Positions 34,000 through 41,803 of a stretch of DNA of 64,000 nucleotides are shown here, in pieces. Numbering within the stretch: position 1 is the stretch's first letter; each line of letters begins with the position of its first letter. The translations under genes and the position numbers were made by a program. The notes under the pieces are model-generated. The model saw nothing but the letters and a program-made list of their open reading frames with translations, was not told the origin of the DNA and did no database searches. The DNA lies in the NCBI GenBank assembly GCA_964611335.1, contig CAZSXR010000001.1, positions 558,001-622,000 on the forward strand. Direction: 5' to 3'. The DNA comes from BOG-1112 sp964611335 (GTDB lineage: Bacteria > Bdellovibrionota_B > Oligoflexia > Oligoflexales > Bog-1112).

Positions 34000-35685
34000 T
34001 TAAAATCGACTTTTGAAATTCAAATAATTCTTTTCCTGTTCAGCAGAAAATTGATTTGAGTCTAGCTTATGAATTTCGGAAAGTATATCTGAAGAAGAAT
34101 CACGCTCTTTATCTAAAATTTTCAGAAAGGGTTCATAACTCGCATCGTCAAAAATATGAGGGGTACTCAGATGTTTTGCAAGATTTTGGTAATCTCCGGG
34201 CTCCAAAGTTTTGTAAAAATCCAATCCTCTAAATAAAATATTTAATTTGATCTGAATAGCTTCAGGAGAATCATTTAAACGTGGCTTATTCAATATCTCT
34301 TCAAATTCCTTAGAATCTCTACAGGAACTTATTTGAAGAGAAGCTTCCGCATCGAGTTCACTTAAAGTATCCACTCCCAATTTCGATTCTTTAACTTCTG
34401 TTATATAATCTTTCAGTTTTTTAAACCCAATTTTGCTACAAGCAAAATGATCCTCTTCGGAACATAATTTTTGCAAGGGGAGTAGAATTTCATCGAGATT
34501 CTGATCTCCTAATTCCTCAATCATATCTTTCAAAGATAATGATTTTAAAAGGGGAAGTATCTGTTCAGGCTCTAGAGATGCAAAACAAGAACGGCTGAGA
34601 TATTTTATGGCAGCTAGTCGCACTGAAGCTTTAAATAAGGTGTCACTTCCCAGCTCAAGCATGAGTTTTTGTGCGTCCTCCATTCGAGACTGTATACTTT
34701 CTTTTTTTGTAGAGTCTATGTAGGAGCAGATTTGCAAATCTGACAACAGAGAAAGTGTGCGTGGATCCGAATGAGCACTGAGTGATTTGAGGTTTAGATT
34801 CGGGCGGTTTCCACATGTTTTTTTGCAAGTATATTTTTCTATAGGTGTGAGCCTGAGACCCAAGGCGTCGTTCGCTAAATGGGAATTTTCCTTTTCTGCA
34901 TTGTAGACGCGTACTCCATATCCTTTAATGAGTTTTTGAAAGGCAAGATCATGCGAAAAATCTTTTGTATATCCCACTATCCATATTTCGTCCACTTGGC
35001 GCATATGCAAGGGACCCCATGTTTGTGTTTGCAAGAAAGAAAGATTTTTCGCGTCTTTGTTTTCAAATCGAGTGATCAAAGCATTGTCATCTAAAGAGAG
35101 AAAGGTATCTTCTGAGTTATCTGTATGAACAGTTGTATAACTTGTCCGTTTATTGACGCTACGACTCATGACGAAAAGAAGATCACCTTTGTGAAAAAGT
35201 TTCGAAGAATCATAGATTCTGAAAAGAGCCTCTTTCGAAAAGAAGTTTAGAAAACCATATTTGGGAAAAAGAGAAGTGGGCTCATCGTGCAAGTCGAGAC
35301 TGCCTTCATAAGCGCTCAGAGTTTTTGCTGAATGATGAGCCTCGGTGTTGAAAATAAATCCTGCGTGATTGTTGATCTCTGCTATTTGTGATGGAGGGAT
35401 ACGCACGATCACACGGGGGTCTTCGTAAGAGCTGTTTTTTTGCATATCCAGATTTTTTACGGAGTGAACAAGTGCAGTTGCTAATTGAGTGAGCAGGGCT
35501 GAGGATTCCTGTGAGGGTTCCCGTTCAGGGGCTTGACTATCAGGGCGGAACTGTAAAAGAACAGGTGCCCATTCATATACGGAAAAATCTTCAGGCGATG
35601 CTTTGATTATAGCCTCGAAAGACTGTGCAGGGAGAGAAAAATTTAAAGCTAGGACGAATGCCTGCATTTTATATGTTTGTTTCAT
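34000..35685 (-). CDS. Exported protein of unknown function
   Basis: 561 residues with AAGGA before the ATG at 35685. The N terminus (MQAFVLALNFSLPAQSFEA) is a probable signal peptide. Residues about 25-260 look mixed alpha/beta; a possible disulphide region CKKTCGN lies near residue 288; the C-terminal half (about 310-561) is helical with repeated Leu/Glu patterns like a helical-repeat scaffold. No catalytic motif or family recognised. It is divergent from the beta-lactamase-like gene across 60 bases. Confidence 0.65.
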   Translation of the reverse strand: MKQTYKMQAFVLALNFSLPAQSFEAIIKASPEDFSVYEWAPVLLQFRPDSQAPEREPSQESSALLTQLATALVHSVKNLDMQKNSSYEDPRVIVRIPPSQIAEINNHAGFIFNTEAHHSAKTLSAYEGSLDLHDEPTSLFPKYGFLNFFSKEALFRIYDSSKLFHKGDLLFVMSRSVNKRTSYTTVHTDNSEDTFLSLDDNALITRFENKDAKNLSFLQTQTWGPLHMRQVDEIWIVGYTKDFSHDLAFQKLIKGYGVRVYNAEKENSHLANDALGLRLTPIEKYTCKKTCGNRPNLNLKSLSAHSDPRTLSLLSDLQICSYIDSTKKESIQSRMEDAQKLMLELGSDTLFKASVRLAAIKYLSRSCFASLEPEQILPLLKSLSLKDMIEELGDQNLDEILLPLQKLCSEEDHFACSKIGFKKLKDYITEVKESKLGVDTLSELDAEASLQISSCRDSKEFEEILNKPRLNDSPEAIQIKLNILFRGLDFYKTLEPGDYQNLAKHLSTPHIFDDASYEPFLKILDKERDSSSDILSEIHKLDSNQFSAEQEKNYLNFKSRF

Positions 35686-35745
35686 TTTTTATTATCCTTT
35701 AAGGTGTTTATAAATTCATTCTAACAAAAAACGAGGGAAGAGGGT

Positions 35746-36996
35746 ATGACGTGCTGGACTTTGGTCAGACATATCTCTGCAGCTTTGTTGCTCAATTCAA
35801 CCTTTTTGTCTTATGCAAGTTCCGGTATAAAAAAAAAGAATCCGATTCCCAAAACACATAACGATTGTGTGCTGTCGATGTTAAAAATCAAAAAATTCGA
35901 AACAAAAAGCTTAGAAGCTCAACTGAAACATCTTGTCAAAGAAAGTGGAGGTTACGGGGGGGCTATATTTCGTATCTCCCACGCTGGACAATTATTGTGG
36001 GAGGGATCCGAAGGCTATATCGATGCAACAAAGACTCATCCCATCACGGTCCGTTCCACATTTGAAATTGCAAGTGTGACAAAAACGTTCACAGCAAGTG
36101 TCATCCTTCAACTTGTCGAAGAAGGCAAATTGAAACTTGATGACAAATTGCGTCAACTTCTTGCTCCTTCCATTATCGAACATCTCTTAGTGATCAATCA
36201 CAATGACTACAGTGGTGAAATAACCCTTCGTCAATTGCTGAATCACACAAGTGGTCTTGCTCATTTTTGGGATGACCCACCCTATGTGAAAAAGGGTTAC
36301 AACACGTTTTTTAGTAAATTTGTCAAAGATGAAAGTCGTATTTGGCATCCTATTGAAACACTATCTTTTGTTCCTCATTTGCAACCCAATGGCTTTCCTG
36401 GATCGGTCTATCATTATTCCGATACAAACTATGTTTTGCTAGGAATGATCATAGAAACGGTGGAAAAAAAACCTTTACATGAAGTTTTTAGAAGTCGGAT
36501 TTTTAATAAACTTGGATTGAAAGACACCTATCTTTCTTATAGAGAAAAACCGAAATCTCATCATCAGGAGTCGCATCGCTTTTTCGAAGATGAAGATTTG
36601 CACGGGAAGAAAGAATGGAGTGCTGATTGGGCAAGTGGTGGTTTAGTAAGCAGTACACGGGATCTTGAAACGTTTATACTTGCTCTTGCGAAAGGCAAAT
36701 TTCTGAAGTCATCGAAGACCTTGCAACTCATGCAGACATGGGTTGAAACAAACGATACGAACGCATTGTATGGACTCGGCATATTCGGTCTTAGATTAGA
36801 TAAACACCAAGGGACACTATGGGGTCATGATGGTTGGGGAGGATCTTTTATGTACTACTGGCCAGAAAGAGACGTGGTTTTTACAGGAACTTTGAATCAA
36901 ACAGGATCAGAAGATGACGATTCCGAAAACGAATGGTGGAAACTGATCGATGAAGCGATACGCGTGTTGAACTCCTGCCATGTTTCCAGACATTAA
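35746..36996 (+). CDS. Exported class C beta-lactamase-like serine hydrolase
   Basis: 416 residues with an N-terminal signal sequence (ISAALLLNSTFLSYASS). The serine hydrolase motifs are complete: SxxK as SVTK with Ser110 and Lys113, YxN as YSDTNY near residue 225, and the HxG-type triad as GHDGWGGSF near residue 365. The fold also covers DD-peptidases and esterases, so antibiotic hydrolysis cannot be assumed. It should act in the periplasm or outside the cell. The end overlaps the stop of the convergent DUF4389 gene by four bases. Confidence 0.85.
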   Translation: MTCWTLVRHISAALLLNSTFLSYASSGIKKKNPIPKTHNDCVLSMLKIKKFETKSLEAQLKHLVKESGGYGGAIFRISHAGQLLWEGSEGYIDATKTHPITVRSTFEIASVTKTFTASVILQLVEEGKLKLDDKLRQLLAPSIIEHLLVINHNDYSGEITLRQLLNHTSGLAHFWDDPPYVKKGYNTFFSKFVKDESRIWHPIETLSFVPHLQPNGFPGSVYHYSDTNYVLLGMIIETVEKKPLHEVFRSRIFNKLGLKDTYLSYREKPKSHHQESHRFFEDEDLHGKKEWSADWASGGLVSSTRDLETFILALAKGKFLKSSKTLQLMQTWVETNDTNALYGLGIFGLRLDKHQGTLWGHDGWGGSFMYYWPERDVVFTGTLNQTGSEDDDSENEWWKLIDEAIRVLNSCHVSRH

Positions 36997-37280
36997 CTCT
37001 TAGGCCACTCTCCAAAAGGAAAAGGTTTGTCATCGCTATTGTAAGTTAAGAAGAGATAAATTTGGAGAGTATAAGTGCTGAGCAACTTCGCAAAATGTTG
37101 CAAGTTCAAATTCGTTGAATCTGTTAACAAAACAAGAATAAACTGCAAAGCGATGATTGCGTAAAAAAGTATTTTTAAAATCCATAAGACGATAAGAAAT
37201 AAAAACATGTAAAGTCCGCGCAACCACTTGTGTTTTTGCTGTACGCGTTCGAGCAATTCATTACTGTTATTGTTCTCCAC
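36993..37280 (-). CDS. DUF4389 membrane protein
   Basis: 95 residues from a GTG at 37280 with GGGAG seven bases upstream; longer readings of the frame run into the recombinase gene on the other strand. The sequence LRGLYMFLFLIVLWILKILFYAIIALQFILVLLT gives two membrane segments, followed by LQHFAKLLSTYTLQIYLFLTYNSDDKPFPFGEWP, matching the DUF4389 family end to end. Function unknown. It is divergent from the serine recombinase gene, with a perfect palindrome between them. Confidence 0.82.
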   Translation of the reverse strand: MENNNSNELLERVQQKHKWLRGLYMFLFLIVLWILKILFYAIIALQFILVLLTDSTNLNLQHFAKLLSTYTLQIYLFLTYNSDDKPFPFGEWPKS

Positions 37281-37318
37281 AATATACTCCCTGAATTTTG
37301 ATAAAGAATTTCTCACAT

Positions 37319-37337
37319 AAACTGTATCATACAGTTT
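37319..37337. promoter_or_regulatory. Perfect 19-base palindrome between DUF4389 and recombinase genes
   Basis: AAACTGTAT-C-ATACAGTTT is a perfect inverted repeat with nine-base arms, 33 bases upstream of the recombinase start and 39 bases upstream of the DUF4389 start. It contains CTGT-N5-ACAG, similar in sequence to, but shorter in spacing than, a LexA box. It could be a repressor operator or a recombination subsite of the adjacent serine recombinase. Confidence 0.55.
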
Positions 37338-37369
37338 TGAAGAAATGTAGCTCTTGGAGAATTTTGTAA

Positions 37370-37969
37370 ATGAAGAATGTTGCAGTTTACTACCGTGTTT
37401 CAACCGACAAACAGGATATTGCCAGCCAGCAAAATGCAATTGAATCCTGGTTAGCAGACCTTCATCCCGATAAAAAACCCAAAAGCATTCAATACTTCAC
37501 CGATGAAGGGATCTCTGGAAAGACGGAAGATAGACCCGCTTTCAAGAAAATGATCGATGCTGCTTATGCAGGTCGTATAGACACCATTCTTGTCTACCGT
37601 CTTGATCGTTTTAGTCGTAATGCAACGTCCGCTATACGTATGCTTCTAAATCTCGACGAGGTCGGTGTCGCTTTCATATCCATCACCCAACCCGTACTCA
37701 ATCTGAGCCATGAAAACCCCTTTCGAAGAACCATGCTTGCTGCCTTTGCCGAAATCGCAGAATTGGAACGAACCACCATCGTTGCGAGGGTTGTTGCAGG
37801 ACTCCAGGCAGCTAAAAAACGAGGGGTCGAACTCGGTCCTCCTCGAAAAATCACCGGTGCTACCAAAGAGGCCGCTCTCGCCCTCCGTAGCGAAGGCCTC
37901 AGTATCCGTGAAATTGCAGGGAAATTAGACCTCAGTACAGGGTCCGTTTCCAAACTTTTAAAGGGCTAA
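37370..37969 (+). CDS. Serine recombinase (resolvase/invertase family)
   Basis: 199 residues, the usual length for small resolvases/invertases. The catalytic serine is in YYRVSTDKQ near residue 10. The fold motifs EGISGKTEDRPAFKKMI and VYRLDRFSRN follow, then the long E helix (MLAAFAEIAELERTTIVARVVAGLQAAKKRG) and a C-terminal helix-turn-helix (LSIREIAGKLDLSTGSVSKLL). It cuts and rejoins DNA at specific sites. No transposase, inverted terminal repeat or obvious invertible segment is next to it. Its local base composition is richer in G+C near the 3' end than its neighbours, which may point to transfer. Confidence 0.93.
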   Translation: MKNVAVYYRVSTDKQDIASQQNAIESWLADLHPDKKPKSIQYFTDEGISGKTEDRPAFKKMIDAAYAGRIDTILVYRLDRFSRNATSAIRMLLNLDEVGVAFISITQPVLNLSHENPFRRTMLAAFAEIAELERTTIVARVVAGLQAAKKRGVELGPPRKITGATKEAALALRSEGLSIREIAGKLDLSTGSVSKLLKG

Positions 37970-38050
37970 AAGTCCTCTTGCATAATTATTCATTCCTGTT
38001 AATCTGCTTTTTTGCTTCAAAACACCGCCGTATGAATTTGGAAAGATTTT

Positions 38051-39271
38051 ATGAAAACTTATTTGAAAATTCTCAATGGTTCCTTCCTAGTAGCGGGAAC
38101 GAGTATTGGTGGTGGAATGCTTGCTTTGCCGGTTCTTTGTGCAAAAGTAGGTCTTCTGCCTTCTTTATTGGTCATGTTGGGTGTTTGGGCCTTTATGACA
38201 ACAACAGCTCTTTTGTATCTCGAGTGTTCGACCTGGATGAAACAGGATTCGCACTTGGTTTCTATGGCGTCTAAGCTTCTAGGTTCATGGGGTAAAAAAG
38301 TCTGTTGGATCGTCTTTGTTTTCCTCTGTTACACTTCTTTGGTCGCCTATCTTTCCGGCGGCGGACGTATGGTTCATGAATTCCTTTCAAATTCCTTTGC
38401 TATAGAACTTCCTCATAACAGTGCCTATTTTATTTATGCAGCAGTCTTTGCGGGTCTTTTATTTTTTGGAACTCACATTGTGGGAACCATCAACTCTATA
38501 ATGTTTATCCTACTTATAGCTTCGTTTGTGTTTATGATTCATGGTGCCTGGGATCTCGATCACAGCTTATTGCTGCGTCAGGACTGGAAAATTACAGGTC
38601 TTGTTGCCTTGGTTCCCATGATGCTCACGACTTTCAGCTTTCCTGGAATCGTGCCTGTTTTAGTATCTTATCATCACGGCAATACCTCAAAAGTCCGTTC
38701 TTCCATTCTGAGCGGCACCCTTTTGACAATGACTATTTATGCAATCTGGCTCTTTGCTGTTCTTGGTAATGTTCCTTGGGAAGGTCCTCATGGTTTGGCG
38801 GATGCCTTTGCTTCAGACAAGCATGCTTGCGACAGTTTGGTGCATTTCTTAGAAAGTCCGATGATCTCTATTTTAGCGCAGGGTTTTGCTTTTCTTGCTT
38901 TGTCGACCTCGTTCATAGGGATTGCGTCAGGTTTGAAGCATTTCTTAAGTGAAGGTTTCAATATCAAAGGAACAGACTTGATGGGTAATCTTGTTTTATT
39001 CTTAATGATTACAATTCCTGTTCTTGCGATTAAGTTTCAATTTGAAAAAGTATTTTTCCACGCATTGGATGTCACAGGTGGTATTGGTGATGGCGTTCTC
39101 AGTGGGTTTATTCCTGCTCTGATGGTATGGCGTGGACGTTATACAAAAGGTTTGATTGGAAACTACCGTTTTTTTGGGAACAAAATTATACTTTTCAGTA
39201 TCTTTTGTTTTTCATTTGCAGTGATTACATACGAAGTCACAAAAATCCTCAGCTCCTTTCTTCTTGCCTAG
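38051..39271 (+). CDS. Aromatic amino acid permease (HAAAP family, TyrP-like)
   Basis: 406 residues with about eleven membrane segments. The N terminus ILNGSFLVAGTSIGGGMLALPVL is the hallmark of the hydroxy/aromatic amino acid permease family (TyrP, Mtr, TnaB). The family imports tyrosine or tryptophan with protons across the inner membrane. The sequence does not decide between them. It stands alone between the recombinase and the LolD-like gene. Confidence 0.88.
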   Translation: MKTYLKILNGSFLVAGTSIGGGMLALPVLCAKVGLLPSLLVMLGVWAFMTTTALLYLECSTWMKQDSHLVSMASKLLGSWGKKVCWIVFVFLCYTSLVAYLSGGGRMVHEFLSNSFAIELPHNSAYFIYAAVFAGLLFFGTHIVGTINSIMFILLIASFVFMIHGAWDLDHSLLLRQDWKITGLVALVPMMLTTFSFPGIVPVLVSYHHGNTSKVRSSILSGTLLTMTIYAIWLFAVLGNVPWEGPHGLADAFASDKHACDSLVHFLESPMISILAQGFAFLALSTSFIGIASGLKHFLSEGFNIKGTDLMGNLVLFLMITIPVLAIKFQFEKVFFHALDVTGGIGDGVLSGFIPALMVWRGRYTKGLIGNYRFFGNKIILFSIFCFSFAVITYEVTKILSSFLLA

Positions 39272-39320
39272 CCAAGATCTTTCGCGTAGTTAAATGCACT
39301 CCACTCACACAGGATTGCAC

Positions 39321-40001
39321 ATGATTTTTGCTATGCAAAATGTAGTTTTTTCTTGGGATAAAAAGTCGAAGCCCTTTCTTGCGTTCGATGAATTTTCCAT
39401 TCAGAGAGGTGAAAAAGTTCTTATACGTGGACCAAGCGGAAGCGGTAAGTCCACCTTACTCAATTTGGTAGGTGGCTTGCTCCTTCCTCAGAGAGGAACT
39501 ATTGATTGCTTGGAAAAAGAACTTACAAAGATGAGTTCAGCCGAACGCGATCAGTTCCGTTCCGACCATATGGGATTTATATTTCAGATCTTCAATCTTA
39601 TTCCTTATCTCAATCTTCTAGAAAACGTTTTACTTCCCCTCGAATTTTCCAAACACAAAAGATCCAAAATCAAAGATGTAAACGAAGAAGCGAAACGACT
39701 TCTCTCTTCTTTAGGTCTTGAAGACCTCCTCTACAAAAAAGTGCAAACACTGAGTGTGGGTCAACAACAAAGAGTTGCCGTTGCGCGTGCTTTGATTGGT
39801 GCTCCAGAATTGGTGATAGCTGATGAACCGAGTTCTGCTTTGGATGCGGATACACGTAAGACTTTTTTAGACCTGCTTTTCCGTGAGTGTGAACGTGCGA
39901 AGACCAGTATTTTGTATGTGAGCCATGATCCACACTTAGAATCCTATTTTGATCGCACACTTCCTATTTCCCATTTTTCCTCATTGAGAGGTGAGTCATG
40001 A
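39321..40001 (+). CDS. LolD/MacB-type ABC transporter ATPase
   Basis: 226 residues from the ATG at 39321 (AGGA upstream; 39333 is also possible). Motifs: Walker A GPSGSGKSTLLNLVGG, Q-loop FIFQIFNLIPYLNLLENVLLPLEF, signature LSVGQQQRVAVARAL, Walker B LVIADEPSSALD and switch His in YVSHD. The NLIPYLNLLENVLLPL stretch is typical of LolD/MacB/FtsE-like ATPases that drive FtsX-type permeases. The permease gene overlaps its end by four bases. Confidence 0.9.
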   Translation: MIFAMQNVVFSWDKKSKPFLAFDEFSIQRGEKVLIRGPSGSGKSTLLNLVGGLLLPQRGTIDCLEKELTKMSSAERDQFRSDHMGFIFQIFNLIPYLNLLENVLLPLEFSKHKRSKIKDVNEEAKRLLSSLGLEDLLYKKVQTLSVGQQQRVAVARALIGAPELVIADEPSSALDADTRKTFLDLLFRECERAKTSILYVSHDPHLESYFDRTLPISHFSSLRGES

Positions 40002-41272
40002 TGTCTACAATAAAATTATCTTTGCGCAGTATGCGTAGTCGTTTTTTTAGCTCTGCGCTTACAATATTTTCCATTGCTTTGAGTGTGTCTTTATTGCTGA
40101 GTATTGATCGCATTCGTGAAGGTGTCAAAAATAGTTTTGAACAAACGCTTTCAGGAATGGATGTGATCGTAGGTCCTCGTGGTGGATCTTTGCAAGTTCT
40201 CTTGTATTCGGTATTTCATATTGGAAGCCCTTCCAATAATGTGGAATGGCATAGCTATGAAGACATCCGTCAACACCCTGAAGTGGAATGGACCATACCA
40301 ATTTCTATGGGGGATTCACACCGTGGATTTCCTGTTATTGGAACGGATGAAAATTTTTTCAAGCATTTTAAAGTCGCACAGAAAAGTTTAGCATTTAGTG
40401 AAGGAAAAGAGTTTTCAGAAAATTTTGAAGCCGTGATTGGTTCTCAAGTTGCTAAAAAACTAAACTACTCTCTCGGACAAAAATTGATTCTTTCTCATGG
40501 AATGGGAGATGCTTCGTTTCACAGTCATGATGATACACCTGTAGTGGTTGTGGGTATTTTGAAAGAGACGGGTTCTCCTGCAGATCGTGCTATACATATT
40601 CACTTAGCAAGTCTGGATGCTATGCATCATGACCATGATGAGCATGACCATGATGAGCATGAACATGATGAACATGAGCATGATGAACATGAGCATGAGC
40701 ATGAACATGGAGAAGAACCGAATGCCATCAGTGCTTTTCTCGTGGGTTTGAAATCAAAACAGGGGGTTTTGTCCTTTCAAAGAATGGTGAATGACTTTGA
40801 AGAAGAACCTTTGATGGCAATAGTTCCTGGTCTGACCTTTATGGAACTTTGGACTATGATGTCTACTGCGGATACAGCTCTGTTTCTCGTCTCTATCTTT
40901 GTTATGTTCGCAGGTATTTTAGGGATGCTTTCCTCGATGCTTACGAATTTGGAAAGTCGTAATCGAGAGATTGCAATTCTCAGAGCTTTGGGTGCACGTC
41001 CCCTTAAAATATTCTCTTTGTTTTTAAGTGAGTCTTTGTTCTTGGGTTTGGGTGGATTTATCCTAGGTTTTGTTTTGGTTTACCCACTGCTTGTTGGTTT
41101 GCAACCGTTTTTAATACACCGCTATGGCTTTCATCTGTCACTGGAAGCCAATAAGAACTATGATGGCGTTTTGTTTCTTGCGCTGATGGGTCTGGCTTTT
41201 GTGGCGGGGCTAATTCCTGCGTTCAAGGCTTATCGTCGATCTTTAGCTCAAGGGCTTACGATTCGCATTTAA
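39998..41272 (+). CDS. FtsX/MacB-like ABC permease with a histidine-rich periplasmic loop
   Basis: 424 residues: one N-terminal membrane segment, a large periplasmic MacB-PCD-type domain, then three C-terminal membrane segments with the FtsX motif (LTNLESRNREIAILRALGARP). Residues 210-237 form a loop of 13 His with alternating Asp/Glu, followed by GEEP, a likely Zn/Ni/Cu-binding stretch. It forms the transporter with the preceding ATPase. The next gene encodes a DUF3299 protein. From memory, this three-gene arrangement occurs in other Gram-negative bacteria in connection with zinc-regulated genes; no Zur site was identified here. Confidence 0.85.
   Translation: MMSTIKLSLRSMRSRFFSSALTIFSIALSVSLLLSIDRIREGVKNSFEQTLSGMDVIVGPRGGSLQVLLYSVFHIGSPSNNVEWHSYEDIRQHPEVEWTIPISMGDSHRGFPVIGTDENFFKHFKVAQKSLAFSEGKEFSENFEAVIGSQVAKKLNYSLGQKLILSHGMGDASFHSHDDTPVVVVGILKETGSPADRAIHIHLASLDAMHHDHDEHDHDEHEHDEHEHDEHEHEHEHGEEPNAISAFLVGLKSKQGVLSFQRMVNDFEEEPLMAIVPGLTFMELWTMMSTADTALFLVSIFVMFAGILGMLSSMLTNLESRNREIAILRALGARPLKIFSLFLSESLFLGLGGFILGFVLVYPLLVGLQPFLIHRYGFHLSLEANKNYDGVLFLALMGLAFVAGLIPAFKAYRRSLAQGLTIRI
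40625..40708 (+). repeat. Histidine-codon repeat tract
   Basis: Tandem CAT-GAT/GAC and CAT-GAG/GAA units encode 13 His in 28 codons within the FtsX-like permease. The near-identical units (CATGATGAGCATGA, CATGATGAACATGA) suggest growth by slippage, so length may vary among strains. Confidence 0.85.
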
Positions 41273-41284
41273 ACTGAGGTCTTC

Positions 41285-41803
41285 ATGTATCGTTATTTAG
41301 GCGCCGTCATTCTCATACTGATCTCTGTTTTGATCTCTTTGGTCTATCCCAAGACGGATTTGAGTTTTTTTGAGCAGCATAGTTCTAACTCTCCAACACA
41401 TTCTGCTTCGGAAGATATTGCTTTAAACAGTGGTGAAACCGAGAGTGTGCAGTGGCAAACTTTACAGAAACTCGACTATAAAACGAATCAGATTCAAGAT
41501 GAAACTCTGAAATCTATAATCGATAAGCACGTAAGAATTCCAGGGTTTGCTGTCCCTCTTACAGATAATTTACAAGCTGTCAGTGAGTTTTTACTTGTGC
41601 CTAATCAGATGGCTTGTATTCATGTTCCACCACCACCACCGAATCTCATTGTCTTTGTGCGACTTGAAAAACCTATGAAGATAGAACATCTGATGGGTCC
41701 ACTATGGGTTTCAGGAATTTTGAAGCATAAAACTCTTTCCAGTATTTACGGTTCTTCTTCCTACGAAATGGCGAAAGTCAGTGTTAAGCCTTATGAGTTT
41801 TAG
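41285..41803 (+). CDS. DUF3299 periplasmic/membrane-anchored protein
   Basis: 172 residues with an N-terminal signal or anchor (LGAVILILISVLISLVYP). The C-terminal half is the DUF3299 domain: VRIPGFAVPL, VSEFLLVPNQMACIHVPPPPPNLIVFV and GPLWVSGILK. The conserved Cys-Ile-His pair in MACIHVPPPPP is suited to metal or substrate binding. It follows the His-rich permease by 12 bases and is almost certainly co-transcribed. It probably acts as the periplasmic partner of that transporter (inference). Its stop overlaps the stop of the convergent O-antigen ligase gene. Confidence 0.85.
   Translation: MYRYLGAVILILISVLISLVYPKTDLSFFEQHSSNSPTHSASEDIALNSGETESVQWQTLQKLDYKTNQIQDETLKSIIDKHVRIPGFAVPLTDNLQAVSEFLLVPNQMACIHVPPPPPNLIVFVRLEKPMKIEHLMGPLWVSGILKHKTLSSIYGSSSYEMAKVSVKPYEF

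Noticed and set aside
35746..36996. Calling the serine hydrolase an antibiotic-resistance beta-lactamase
   Set aside because: The SxxK, YxN and HxG motifs are shared with peptidases and esterases of the same fold; nothing here shows drug hydrolysis.
37319..37337. LexA (SOS) box upstream of the recombinase
   Set aside because: The halves are CTGT-N5-ACAG, while the gammaproteobacterial LexA box needs CTGT-N8-ACAG. It is kept only as an unassigned palindrome.
36993..37439. 148-residue reading of the DUF4389 gene
   Set aside because: It would run into the recombinase gene on the other strand, and the added residues are unlike DUF4389. The GTG at 37280 with GGGAG fits the family length.
37281..38050. 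Serine recombinase as part of an insertion sequence or integron
   Set aside because: No terminal inverted repeats, target duplication, transposase or cassette array was seen around it.
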